From: DASZTU01 sp035493835
GTDB lineage: Bacteria; Pseudomonadota; Alphaproteobacteria; Rhizobiales; Devosiaceae
Length of the DNA: 12,506 nt
Direction: 5' to 3'
Assembly: GCA_035493835.1 (NCBI GenBank)
Contig: DATJHO010000130.1
Location: forward strand, 1 to 12,506
The position numbers were made by a program, and so were the translations under genes. Shown here in pieces: positions 1 to 6,803 of this stretch. How positions within the stretch are numbered: position 1 is the stretch's first letter; each line of letters starts with the position of its first letter. The notes under the pieces are model-generated. The model was not told the DNA's origin. It worked only from the letters and a program-made list of their open reading frames with translations, and did no database searches.

Positions 1-178
1 GTGTTCCGAAAAGGTAGAGCCCGGCCAGGTGCCAAGCAGACCGCCCGCCCCCGATCGGGATCGACACCGGGCCGGGGATGGTCGGCAGGGGGACGAGCCG
101 GGCAAGGAACGCCTCGAGGTCGGTCTTCACATCCGGATCGACATTCTCAGGGATCAGCAGCGAGGCCGAGGTCCGGCA
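1..178 (-). CDS. Unidentified open frame running off the left edge (partial or broken gene)
   Basis: A minus-strand frame is open from position 178 down to the left edge, directly after an in-frame TAG at 179-181. It reads with codon use typical of the window (mostly G or C at third positions) and contains stretches such as VKTDLEAFLARLVPLPTIPG and GGGRSAWHLAGLYLFGT. No ATG start lies in the visible part; a GTG (the V of DVKTDL) is the only ordinary alternative start, and I see no convincing ribosome binding site. Either a gene starts there and continues to the left, or this is the interior of a gene broken at the TAG. I do not recognise the family. The overlapping plus-strand frames at 1-247 look less gene-like. 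Confidence 0.35.
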
Positions 179-230
179 CTACGCCAACGCTTAGAGACCG
201 TACAACGTTTCCTTGAGACGATGAACGGGT

Positions 231-779
231 CTAGGACGCAACCCTAGACAGCGGAATGCTGCCGGCCGTGGTCCTGCCGGTCCTGGGGTCGGTGGCCCTG
301 AAATCGATGCGGATCGCACCCCCGGTCAGGGCCATGGTGGAACTGACGTCCTGAATCCGGCCCTGGAAGCTGATGGCCTGGCGCGAGCGGAACACCAGCC
401 GCCCGCCGCTCCTGCGCCCGACGAGTGTGACGGTGGCCCTGGCCGCACTCGAAGACATTGCGGCGACGAAGGCGCGCCGAGACTGGTCGTACGCAATCAC
501 GCCTGCCAGCGAAAAACTGCCTCCGCCGGCGCTGCAGCGCCCGGCATACCCGACCCTTACCGCACCGGTGGGTCGAAAGTTGATGCGGCAGCGCAGGGCG
601 CGTGTTGTCCTGCCATCGAAGACGGTGCCTTGCCCGACATAGCTCCCCACATAGGATTGGAGCAAAGCCGCATTGGAGGGCGGCGGCGCAGCGACAGCGG
701 GCATCGCGGCTGCCGCAAGCGACGAGAAAAATACGAGAGCAGCGGCCATGAGGGCACCGACAGGAGAACGCGACAGCAT
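231..779 (-). CDS. Small exported protein of unknown function
   Basis: The 182-residue product begins with a typical Sec signal peptide: a short basic start (MLSRSPVG), a hydrophobic stretch over about residues 8-30, and a likely signal-peptidase site after AVA around residue 30. The mature part, about 150 residues, is rich in Ser, Gly, Ala and Arg. It alternates hydrophobic and polar residues as in a beta-sheet or small barrel protein. Two cysteines (C64 and C82) could form a disulfide in the periplasm. GGGGAG lies ten bases before the ATG and supports this start. I recognise no enzyme motif and assign no function. It lies 106 bp downstream of fcl on the same strand, with a small hairpin between, so co-transcription with the GDP-fucose genes is possible but not shown. 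Confidence 0.75.
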   Translation of the reverse strand: MLSRSPVGALMAAALVFFSSLAAAAMPAVAAPPPSNAALLQSYVGSYVGQGTVFDGRTTRALRCRINFRPTGAVRVGYAGRCSAGGGSFSLAGVIAYDQSRRAFVAAMSSSAARATVTLVGRRSGGRLVFRSRQAISFQGRIQDVSSTMALTGGAIRIDFRATDPRTGRTTAGSIPLSRVAS

Positions 780-871
780 TGCAGCAAGACTCCCCGTTCA
801 AAGGCGCGGCAACTCAGCGGCCGGCTACCAGCCAAGAACCTATTGCGGCATGCAAAGTTCCACATCGGACC

Positions 872-886
872 GGCGCAGCGAGCGCC
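872..886 (-). terminator. Short GC hairpin at the end of fcl, possible weak terminator
   Basis: GGCGC and GCGCC form a perfect five-pair stem around a five-base loop, touching the last base of the fcl stop codon on the minus strand. No run of T follows in the direction of transcription, so an intrinsic terminator is doubtful. It may instead be a 3'-end stabilising hairpin. Confidence 0.25.
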
Positions 887-1821
887 TACGATGTGGTTTT
901 CGCCAGAAAGCTCTGATAGGTGGCCGCGATCCCGGCTTCGAGCGCGATCTTTGGCGCCCAGCCCATGGCCATCAGCCGGCTCGAATCCATCAGCTTGCGC
1001 GGCGTCCCGTCCGGCTTTTCCAGGTCGTGGACGATTTTGCCGGTAAAGCCCACCACCCGGCAGACGAGCTGCGTCAGCTCGAGAATGCTTAGATCCGCGC
1101 CCGAGCCGACATTGACGTGCTCGTAGCCGCTATAATTCTTCAGCAGGAACACCAGCGCGTCGGCACAATCGTCGACGTGCAAAAACTCCCGGCGCGGCGT
1201 GCCGGTGCCCCAGACGGTGATCTCGGCAGCACCCTGGAGCTTGGCTTCGTGTGCCTTGCGGATCAGCGCTGGCAGCACATGGCTAGATTTGAGATCAAAA
1301 TTGTCGCCGGGGCCGTAGAGATTGGTCGGCATGGCCGAGATGAAATCGGCCCCATCCTGCTTGCGAAACGCCTGGCCGATCTTGATGCCGGCGATCTTGG
1401 CGATGGCGTACCACTCATTGGTGGCCTCCAGCGGCCCGGTGAGCAGCGCATCTTCGCGGATTGGCTGCTCGGCGAGTTTGGGGTAGATGCAGCTCGAGCC
1501 GAGGAACAGGAATTTTTCCACCCCCTGCTGCTGCGCCGCGCCCATGACATTGGTCTCGATCAACAGGTTGTCGAGCAGGAAATCGGCCGGAAAGCTGTCA
1601 TTGGCGAGAATGCCGCCAACCTTGGCGGCGGCCAGGATCACCGCGTGCGGCCTGACCTGCCGCGTGAATGCCTCGACGTCCGCCTGGCGGGTGAGGTCGA
1701 GCCGGGCGCGGTCGGCGGTGATGATCTCGCAGCCCTCGCCGGCGAGCCGGCGCAGCAGCGCCGCCCCCACCATGCCGCGATGCCCGGCGACCCAGATGCG
1801 CTTGCCGTTGAGATCGTACAT
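886..1821 (-). CDS. fcl: GDP-L-fucose synthase
   Basis: NADPH-dependent epimerase/reductase that converts GDP-4-keto-6-deoxy-D-mannose to GDP-L-fucose, the second and last step after Gmd, in the cytoplasm. The product is 311 residues, near the usual length of about 320. It is an extended short-chain dehydrogenase: the nucleotide-binding loop GHRGMVG is at residues 13-19. The catalytic set is present: S109 and C111 in GSSCIYP, Y138 and K142 in WYAIAK, and H181 in SSHVLP. The PTNLYGPGDNF block and the REFLHVDD block typical of the family follow. The start is the ATG at 1819-1821. The preceding TTG would add one residue but lies within the end of gmd. The ATG overlaps the gmd stop by one base (TGATG), indicating translational coupling. 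The product feeds fucose, or a derived 6-deoxy sugar, into lipopolysaccharide or exopolysaccharide. No glycosyltransferase is visible nearby. Confidence 0.95.
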   Translation of the reverse strand: MYDLNGKRIWVAGHRGMVGAALLRRLAGEGCEIITADRARLDLTRQADVEAFTRQVRPHAVILAAAKVGGILANDSFPADFLLDNLLIETNVMGAAQQQGVEKFLFLGSSCIYPKLAEQPIREDALLTGPLEATNEWYAIAKIAGIKIGQAFRKQDGADFISAMPTNLYGPGDNFDLKSSHVLPALIRKAHEAKLQGAAEITVWGTGTPRREFLHVDDCADALVFLLKNYSGYEHVNVGSGADLSILELTQLVCRVVGFTGKIVHDLEKPDGTPRKLMDSSRLMAMGWAPKIALEAGIAATYQSFLAKTTS

Positions 1822-2882
1822 CAATGGTCCTTCCCGACCGGGTCGGTGGCCATCACCTTCAGGTCCTCGCGCACCATCTCGGCGGCGAGTTCACGCACGC
1901 TGGTCTTGTGGCGCCAGCCGAGCCGCTGGTTGGCCTTGCTCGGATCGCCGAGCAGCAGTTCCACCTCCGTCGGGCGGAAATAACGCGGATCGACCCCGAC
2001 CAGCACTTGGCCCGTGGCCCGATCAACCCCCTGCTCGTCAACACCCTCGCCGCGCCAGTCGAGGGTGATGCCGACTTCCTCGAAGGCCCAAGTGACGAAA
2101 TCGCGGACGTATGTGGTGACGCCCGTCGCCAGCACGTAGTCGCCGGGTTCGTCCTGCTGCAGCATCAGCCACATGCCCTCGACATATTCGCGGGCGTGGC
2201 CCCAGTCGCGCTGCGCATCGAGATTGCCGAGGTAAAGCCGTTGCTGCCGGCCGAGCGAAATGGCCGCGGCAGCGCGGGTGATTTTCCGCGTGACGAAGGT
2301 TTCGCCGCGCAGGGGGCTCTCGTGGTTGAAGAGGATGCCATTGCTGGCATGCATCCCATAGGCCTCGCGATAGTTCACCGTGATCCAGTAGCCGTAAAGC
2401 TTGGCGACGCCATAGGGCGAGCGCGGATAGAACGGCGTGGTCTCGCGCTGCGGCACCTCCTGGACCAGCCCGTAGAGCTCGGAGGTCGAGGCCTGGTAGA
2501 AGCGGGTCTTTTCGCCCAGCCCGAGGATGCGGATCGCCTCCAGCAAGCGCAGCACGCCCAGCGCGTCGCCATTGGCGGTATATTCGGGGGTCTCAAAACT
2601 TACTTGCACGTGGCTCTGCGCCGCGAGGTTGTAGATCTCGTCCGGCTGCGTCTCCTGCACGATGCGAATCAGGTTGGTCGCATCGGTCAGGTCGCCATAA
2701 TGCAGCACGAAGCGCGGATTGGCCTCGTGCGGATCCTGGTAGATGTCTTCGATGCGACCGGTGTTGAACGAGGACGAGCGGCGCTTGATGCCGTGGACGC
2801 GATAGCCCTTGGAAAGCAGCAATTGCGCCAAATAGGCGCCATCCTGGCCGGTGACACCGGTAATGAGGGCGGTCTTGCTCAT
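1821..2882 (-). CDS. gmd: GDP-mannose 4,6-dehydratase
   Basis: Converts GDP-D-mannose to GDP-4-keto-6-deoxy-D-mannose, the first committed step to GDP-L-fucose (also the branch point to GDP-rhamnose or perosamine). From the ATG at 2880-2882 the protein has 353 residues, close to bacterial Gmd proteins. The Rossmann loop GVTGQDG is at residues 9-15. The RRSSSFNT segment (about 34-41), typical of the dehydratase for cofactor binding, follows. The catalytic set is T133 and E135 in QASTSELYG, then Y157 and K161 in SPYGVAK. NHESPLRGETFVTRKI and the DWGHAREYVEGMW block are family hallmarks. An in-frame ATG at 2936 would add 18 residues unlike the family N-terminus, so I chose the inner start, although its ribosome binding site is weak. 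It is first of a two-gene unit with fcl, overlapping it by one base. Confidence 0.95.
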   Translation of the reverse strand: MSKTALITGVTGQDGAYLAQLLLSKGYRVHGIKRRSSSFNTGRIEDIYQDPHEANPRFVLHYGDLTDATNLIRIVQETQPDEIYNLAAQSHVQVSFETPEYTANGDALGVLRLLEAIRILGLGEKTRFYQASTSELYGLVQEVPQRETTPFYPRSPYGVAKLYGYWITVNYREAYGMHASNGILFNHESPLRGETFVTRKITRAAAAISLGRQQRLYLGNLDAQRDWGHAREYVEGMWLMLQQDEPGDYVLATGVTTYVRDFVTWAFEEVGITLDWRGEGVDEQGVDRATGQVLVGVDPRYFRPTEVELLLGDPSKANQRLGWRHKTSVRELAAEMVREDLKVMATDPVGKDH

Positions 2883-2933
2883 TGGAACACCACGCTTTTG
2901 TCCTCGGGCGGCCGCCACGAAATCCATACTGAG

Positions 2934-2962
2934 CAAAAAACCCAGTCGGAGCCGCCCGTCAA
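2934..2962 (-). promoter_or_regulatory. Possible promoter of gmd-fcl
   Basis: On the minus strand TTGACG (2957-2962) matches a -35 box in five of six positions. Seventeen bases further lies TTTTTG (2934-2939), a poor -10 box. Transcription would begin near 2927 and give a leader of about 45 bases. The -10 match is weak, so this is a candidate only. Confidence 0.25.
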
Positions 2963-3132
2963 GGGGCTCATAGGCGCCGCAATCTTAGAGTCTGCGGCCG
3001 GGGTGGGTAGTCCTCGCCGCTGAGGTCGCAGACCTCTTGCCCTAAAGTCCCGTTGTCCGGGTCAGCGGCATAAAATGCATTTCGTTGAGCAGCCTGCGCC
3101 CATCGGCAACTACGAATGGCGCTCTCGCGCAA

Positions 3133-3152
3133 AACCGGTTCAAAATACCGGT
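3133..3152. repeat. Paired ACCGGT palindromes, possible operator
   Basis: AACCGGTT (3133-3140) is an eight-base perfect palindrome. The core ACCGGT recurs at 3147-3152, thirteen bases later centre to centre. The pair lies about 110 bp upstream of the acidic-protein gene and about 250 bp upstream of gmd. It resembles a regulator binding site but no regulator gene is adjacent. Confidence 0.25.
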
Positions 3153-3261
3153 CACCACAATTTCTCCCAACAATGACCTTGAAGACGGCCAGAAGCCGAC
3201 ATCGCCCGCGGCCATGAATTGCCGCCTCAAAGAGGGTTAACAAGAAACGGGGTTGTATCGG

Positions 3262-3864
3262 ATGGCCAGAAATTCGGCTCTTGCGCGGGTGATTGGGATA
3301 ACAAAATCGTTCTCGCCGCTTTCCTTTGACCGTAGCCGCGACGATCGCGGCGGCCGGGAAGATAATGTTCTGCCCGCCAATTTTGCGCCGGCCATGGGTA
3401 ATACGCTGCCGCTGCCGCTTGCGCCTGTTCCGGCGGTCATCCTTGATGCGGCGGACGAGGCCGCTGCCGACAGGATCCTAGAGGCGGCAGAGGCAGCCGT
3501 TGCCTCCGCGATCGCCGTGGATGCGGGCAGCATCGTCACGCCGTTTCCGGCCCTCGCCCAGGTGACCGTGGTCGCCCAGGAGGCCGAGGCAGAGGCTGGT
3601 GGTGAAGCGGAGACTGAGGATGATGAGCAGCCGCACAATCAGGCCGAGGATGAAATGATCGAGGCGATCCAGCGCAACATCACCTCGCTCTTTGCCGCCG
3701 ACGAGAGTTCTGGCGTTGCCACCGACGATTTGATGCCGGAAGCCCCGATGTGGGGGGACGCCGACGACGAAGGCAAACCCGCCCAGGAGCGGATGCTGGC
3801 GCTGCTTGGCGAGCTGGACCGGATGTGGGCGACAGACCCGCAGGTGGCCTCCCAACGCGGCTAG
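3262..3864 (+). CDS. Acidic protein of unknown function
   Basis: The 200-residue product has no recognised domain, signal peptide or membrane segment. The N-terminal 35 residues are basic and polar (MARNSALARV, then RSRDDRGGRED). A Pro/Leu segment follows at 42-60, then an Ala/Glu-rich helical stretch at 62-90. An acidic low-complexity stretch spans about 106-132 (QEAEAEAGGEAETEDDEQ). The C-terminal third contains DEMIEAIQRNITSLFAADE and ERMLALLGELDRMWATDP, which look like amphipathic helices and may be the folded or partner-binding part. I chose the ATG at 3262, nine bases after a GGGG run; a TTG at 3253 would add three residues. Third codon positions favour G or C in this frame, supporting it over opposite-strand frames. 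It converges on the EAL gene. The low-complexity acidic middle suggests a flexible linker, but its role is unknown. Confidence 0.7.
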   Translation: MARNSALARVIGITKSFSPLSFDRSRDDRGGREDNVLPANFAPAMGNTLPLPLAPVPAVILDAADEAAADRILEAAEAAVASAIAVDAGSIVTPFPALAQVTVVAQEAEAEAGGEAETEDDEQPHNQAEDEMIEAIQRNITSLFAADESSGVATDDLMPEAPMWGDADDEGKPAQERMLALLGELDRMWATDPQVASQRG

Positions 3865-3954
3865 AGCACCGGATGTTCCGATACAGTCGGAATGTCGCCC
3901 CATCTTTTCGTTTGCGCAACCGATAGTCCGAAAAGTGGCGCCCACTTTTCGGTC
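3865..3954. repeat. Intergenic palindromic repeat element, likely bidirectional terminator
   Basis: The element begins at the stop codon of the acidic-protein gene and fills most of the gap to the convergent EAL gene. It holds two hairpins. The first is TTCCGA-TACAG-TCGGAA (3876-3892). The second is an eleven-pair perfect stem, CCGAAAAGTGG-CGC-CCACTTTTCGG (3928-3952). Stems built on CCGAAAAGTGG with nearby AGAGCA and CATCTTTTCG are, from memory, a dispersed intergenic element of Hyphomicrobiales genomes. The strong stem carries AAAA and TTTT in its arms and lies between two converging genes, so ending transcription from both sides is the natural guess. Confidence 0.6.
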
Positions 3955-3972
3955 CGGAGCCCCAGGCTTTCG

Positions 3973-6789
3973 TCAGCCGGCCATTGCCGTGGCGAGCGGC
4001 CGGTCGACTAAAAACCGGGCACAGAACTCTTTGGCTGGCATCGGCTTGCCGAAGAGATACCCTTGCCCCACCTCGCAACCGCCAGCCGCAAGCAGGGTCG
4101 CCTGCGACTCGGTTTCGATACCTTCAGCGATGGTGCCTTTGCCGAGCGTGCGGGCCAGCGTCAGGATCGTGCCGACGACCGCCCGGGCATCATGGTCGTG
4201 CGGCAGGTCGCGAACGAAGCTGCGGTCGATCTTGAGCTTGTCGAGGGGCAGGCGTGCCAGATAGCTCAGCGACGAGTAACCGGTGCCGAAATCGTCGAGC
4301 GCGACCTTGACGCCCATGAGGCGCAGGCGCTCCAGCGCGAGGTTCGCCGGGTGCCCGTGCCCGACGAACAGGCCCTCGGTAATCTCGACCTCGAGCCGCT
4401 CGGGCCCGAGGTCAGCGAGCGCCAATGCCGCCCCCACCTCGGCCACCATGTCGCCCAGCTCGAACTGCACGGGCGAGACATTGACCGCGATCCGCACCGA
4501 ACCCGGCCAACTCGCGGCATCGCGGCAGGCGGTGCGAAGCACGAAGCGGCCGAGTTCGAGGATCAGCCCGGCTTCCTCGGCCACCGGGATGAAGCGGGAA
4601 GGGGACACCTCGCCGAGTTCAGCATGATGCCAGCGCAGCAATGCCTCGACTCCGACGAGAGCGCCGGTCCGCAAATGGACCTGCGGCTGGTAGTGAACCT
4701 GCAATTGCCCCTCGGCGATCGCCTGACGCAGCGCCGCCTCAAGCTCCTGCTTTTCAGCAAGCCGCAAGGTCATGGCGGTGACGAACACTTCTGCCGGATT
4801 GCCGGGCATTGCCTTCGCGCCGGCGAGCGCCATGTCCGCGTGACTGAGGAGGACGCCGCCGTCGAAGCCGGAAATATCGGTTGAGGTCACGCCCGCATGT
4901 GCCGACAGCACAGCCCGCCGGTCCCCGATTTGATAGCTCCCGCCGACTGTCCCGACCAATAGCTGTCCGAATTGCCGGGCCTCGGGCGGTGCAAGGCGGC
5001 CGCGCCGCGCGAGCGCGAAGCGGTTGCCCCCAACCCGGCCGACGGCCAGCAAGTCGAGGCTGATGAGCCGCGCCGCCGCCTCGCGCAGCACCAAGTCGCC
5101 GCAGTCGTGGCCGAACAGGTCATTGACGATCTGCAGCCGTCCCAGATCGATGATGGCGATCGTCAGGCCCTGGTCGCGGTCGGCATCGCTTCCGAGCGCC
5201 ACCTCGATGGCCTCGACGAAGGCTAGTCGCGACCGGGCCCCGGTGAGGTGATCATGAGCGGCGAGAAAGGCCAGGCGCTCCATGCTCTGCCGGCGCTCGG
5301 TGATGTCGCGAAAACTCAGGCAGACAACACGCCGAAGCCCGCCAGCGGTGGCAATCTCGGAGCCGGTTACGACATATTCAAGAGTGCGCCGATCCCCGAG
5401 CAGCGGCAGGGTCGCCTCGGAGGGAATTGCAGGCAAGGGCGCTTCGGCGGCGAACGCCGCCAACTGGTGCGAAACGGCCGCATTGATGCCGTCGGGCAGA
5501 AAAGCCGCAGCATCGCGACCGACCAGCGGGGCGCCCTCGGCAAGCAGGCGTTCCGCCATGCGGCTGGCGGCAACGATCGAACCGGCCTCGTCAATGACCA
5601 TGACGCCATCGAAACTGTCGGCGATGACCTGATCGAGCATGTCGCGGGTCGCGTCCCGCTGCCGTTCCGCCTCTGCATGGAGCCGTCGCTTGGTTTCGAG
5701 CTCCTGCAGCACGGCGCATGCCAAAAGACCGAGCAGGACCACGTCTACCGGGGCGGTGCGCAGCAGGAAGGCGGCATCGACCTGCAGCGCCAAGGCAGAA
5801 CCTTCAACGGCAAGGGCGATGAACAGCGCCGTCGCCGCCTCGCCCCATAGCGGCACCCGGCCTCGCAGCAGCAGTAACACCAGCCCCACCGCCATTACCA
5901 TCGCCAGCGGAACGGCGCGGCCGCCGGTTCTCAGCGCCCGGTGCTGCTTCAGCGTCTCGGCGGCGATGATCTGCAGGAAGGCTCCGGGCACGGTACCGTA
6001 GCGCGGTACGGTGAAGATATCGCGCAATTCCTGCGCGCTCGCCCCGACCACCACTTGCCTGCCGGCAATGCGCGCGGGATCGACCTTGCCCGTCAGGACG
6101 TCGGCAACGGCGATGCGGTCGATTGCCGAGGCATCTATTCCATAATCGAGGAAAACTCGGTTGCCGGGTGCAAGCGGCGCGCCGGAGAGCGCGTCGGCCA
6201 GCGAGGGATAATACTTGCCCCCCAGCTCGAGGCCGGACGGATAGCGGCGCACGATGCCGTCGGGCTCGGCCATGGCATTGACCATGACGGTATCGGCTGC
6301 GGCGCGAAAGCGCGGCAGCGGCAGCGTCACCTCCAATTGCCCGGTCACGGGAGAAAGCTGGCGGAAGCCGGCGAGCAGCGCATAGCCGCCGGCCCGTTCG
6401 ATCGCCGCCTCCAGCGCCTGGTCCTCGGTCTCGCTGCTGGCCGAGCTGAAATCGATATCCAGCACCGTCTCCTGCGCCCCCATCGCCATCAGCCGATCGA
6501 GTAGCTGGGCGTAGATGTGGCGCGGCCACGGCCAGACGCCGACATGCCTGAGGCTCGCCGGATCAATCTCGACAAAGACGATGCTGCCGGTAGGCGTCCG
6601 GCTGGCCGCGGAAAAGCGTTGGTCGAGCAGCCAATTGTCGAGCGGCCGGAACAGGGAAAAGAACGAGGCGCACCCCACGAGCGCTACGATTGCCAGCACC
6701 GCCAGCACATGCACCAGCCCGCCAACCGGCCGGGCGGCGGCGGCCATCGACTCGCGGGCGGCAGTAGCGGGTGAGCCCATGGGGGACAT
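3973..6789 (-). CDS. Membrane c-di-GMP phosphodiesterase: CHASE2-PAS-GGDEF(degenerate)-EAL
   Basis: Likely a sensor that hydrolyses cyclic di-GMP in the cytoplasm under control of an extracytoplasmic signal. Order over 938 residues: one membrane helix (about 25-47), a periplasmic CHASE2 domain (about 50-286, with IVFVEIDPASL and GVWPWPRHIYAQLLD), a bundle of about three membrane helices (292-362), a short helical linker, a PAS domain (384-496, ending FRDITERRQ), GGDEF (504-665) and EAL (678-930). The GGDEF signature is GGNRF (587-591) and the upstream metal-site region reads DLGRLQIVND, so cyclase activity should be lost. The EAL set is complete: E715 (VEALLRW), N770, E802 (EITEG), D832-D833 (LDDFGTGYSS), K853, E889 (EGIET) and Q909 (GQGYLFGKP). 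The ATG at 6789 has a weak GGA seven bases ahead. A TTG at 6801 (four residues longer) or the ATG at 6780 are alternatives. It starts 14 bases after the FecR-type gene, so the two are co-transcribed. Confidence 0.93.
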   Translation of the reverse strand: MSPMGSPATAARESMAAAARPVGGLVHVLAVLAIVALVGCASFFSLFRPLDNWLLDQRFSAASRTPTGSIVFVEIDPASLRHVGVWPWPRHIYAQLLDRLMAMGAQETVLDIDFSSASSETEDQALEAAIERAGGYALLAGFRQLSPVTGQLEVTLPLPRFRAAADTVMVNAMAEPDGIVRRYPSGLELGGKYYPSLADALSGAPLAPGNRVFLDYGIDASAIDRIAVADVLTGKVDPARIAGRQVVVGASAQELRDIFTVPRYGTVPGAFLQIIAAETLKQHRALRTGGRAVPLAMVMAVGLVLLLLRGRVPLWGEAATALFIALAVEGSALALQVDAAFLLRTAPVDVVLLGLLACAVLQELETKRRLHAEAERQRDATRDMLDQVIADSFDGVMVIDEAGSIVAASRMAERLLAEGAPLVGRDAAAFLPDGINAAVSHQLAAFAAEAPLPAIPSEATLPLLGDRRTLEYVVTGSEIATAGGLRRVVCLSFRDITERRQSMERLAFLAAHDHLTGARSRLAFVEAIEVALGSDADRDQGLTIAIIDLGRLQIVNDLFGHDCGDLVLREAAARLISLDLLAVGRVGGNRFALARRGRLAPPEARQFGQLLVGTVGGSYQIGDRRAVLSAHAGVTSTDISGFDGGVLLSHADMALAGAKAMPGNPAEVFVTAMTLRLAEKQELEAALRQAIAEGQLQVHYQPQVHLRTGALVGVEALLRWHHAELGEVSPSRFIPVAEEAGLILELGRFVLRTACRDAASWPGSVRIAVNVSPVQFELGDMVAEVGAALALADLGPERLEVEITEGLFVGHGHPANLALERLRLMGVKVALDDFGTGYSSLSYLARLPLDKLKIDRSFVRDLPHDHDARAVVGTILTLARTLGKGTIAEGIETESQATLLAAGGCEVGQGYLFGKPMPAKEFCARFLVDRPLATAMAG

Positions 6790-6803
6790 CCGGGGGTCCA
6801 ACG

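Larger units (their letters stand above)
2883..3261. other. Gene-free interval between the divergent gmd and the acidic-protein gene
   Basis: This 379-bp stretch should hold the promoters of both flanking genes. I see no convincing small gene in it; the short minus-strand frames have irregular codon use. Three points stand out: a weak TTGACG box for gmd at 2957-2962, a perfect inverted repeat GAGGTC-GCA-GACCTC at 3022-3036, and two copies of the palindrome ACCGGT at 3134-3139 and 3147-3152. The right half is noticeably richer in A and T than the genes, as expected for a control region. Confidence 0.5.

Noticed and set aside
1824..3023. A 399-codon plus-strand open frame opposite gmd
   Set aside because: It is the antisense shadow of gmd, whose catalytic motifs are unmistakable. 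Its translation has no recognisable domain and ends in the gene-free interval.
3237..3945. Minus-strand frames opposite the acidic-protein gene (3237-3638 and 3478-3945)
   Set aside because: Serine/alanine-rich or irregular translations, no good start signals, and one would run through the intergenic repeat. The plus-strand frame has better third-position bias and a ribosome binding site. The choice is not beyond doubt because the plus-strand protein is itself unrecognised.
4063..4884. A 273-codon plus-strand open frame opposite the EAL domain
   Set aside because: Antisense to conserved EAL catalytic motifs; no ribosome binding site or family resemblance.
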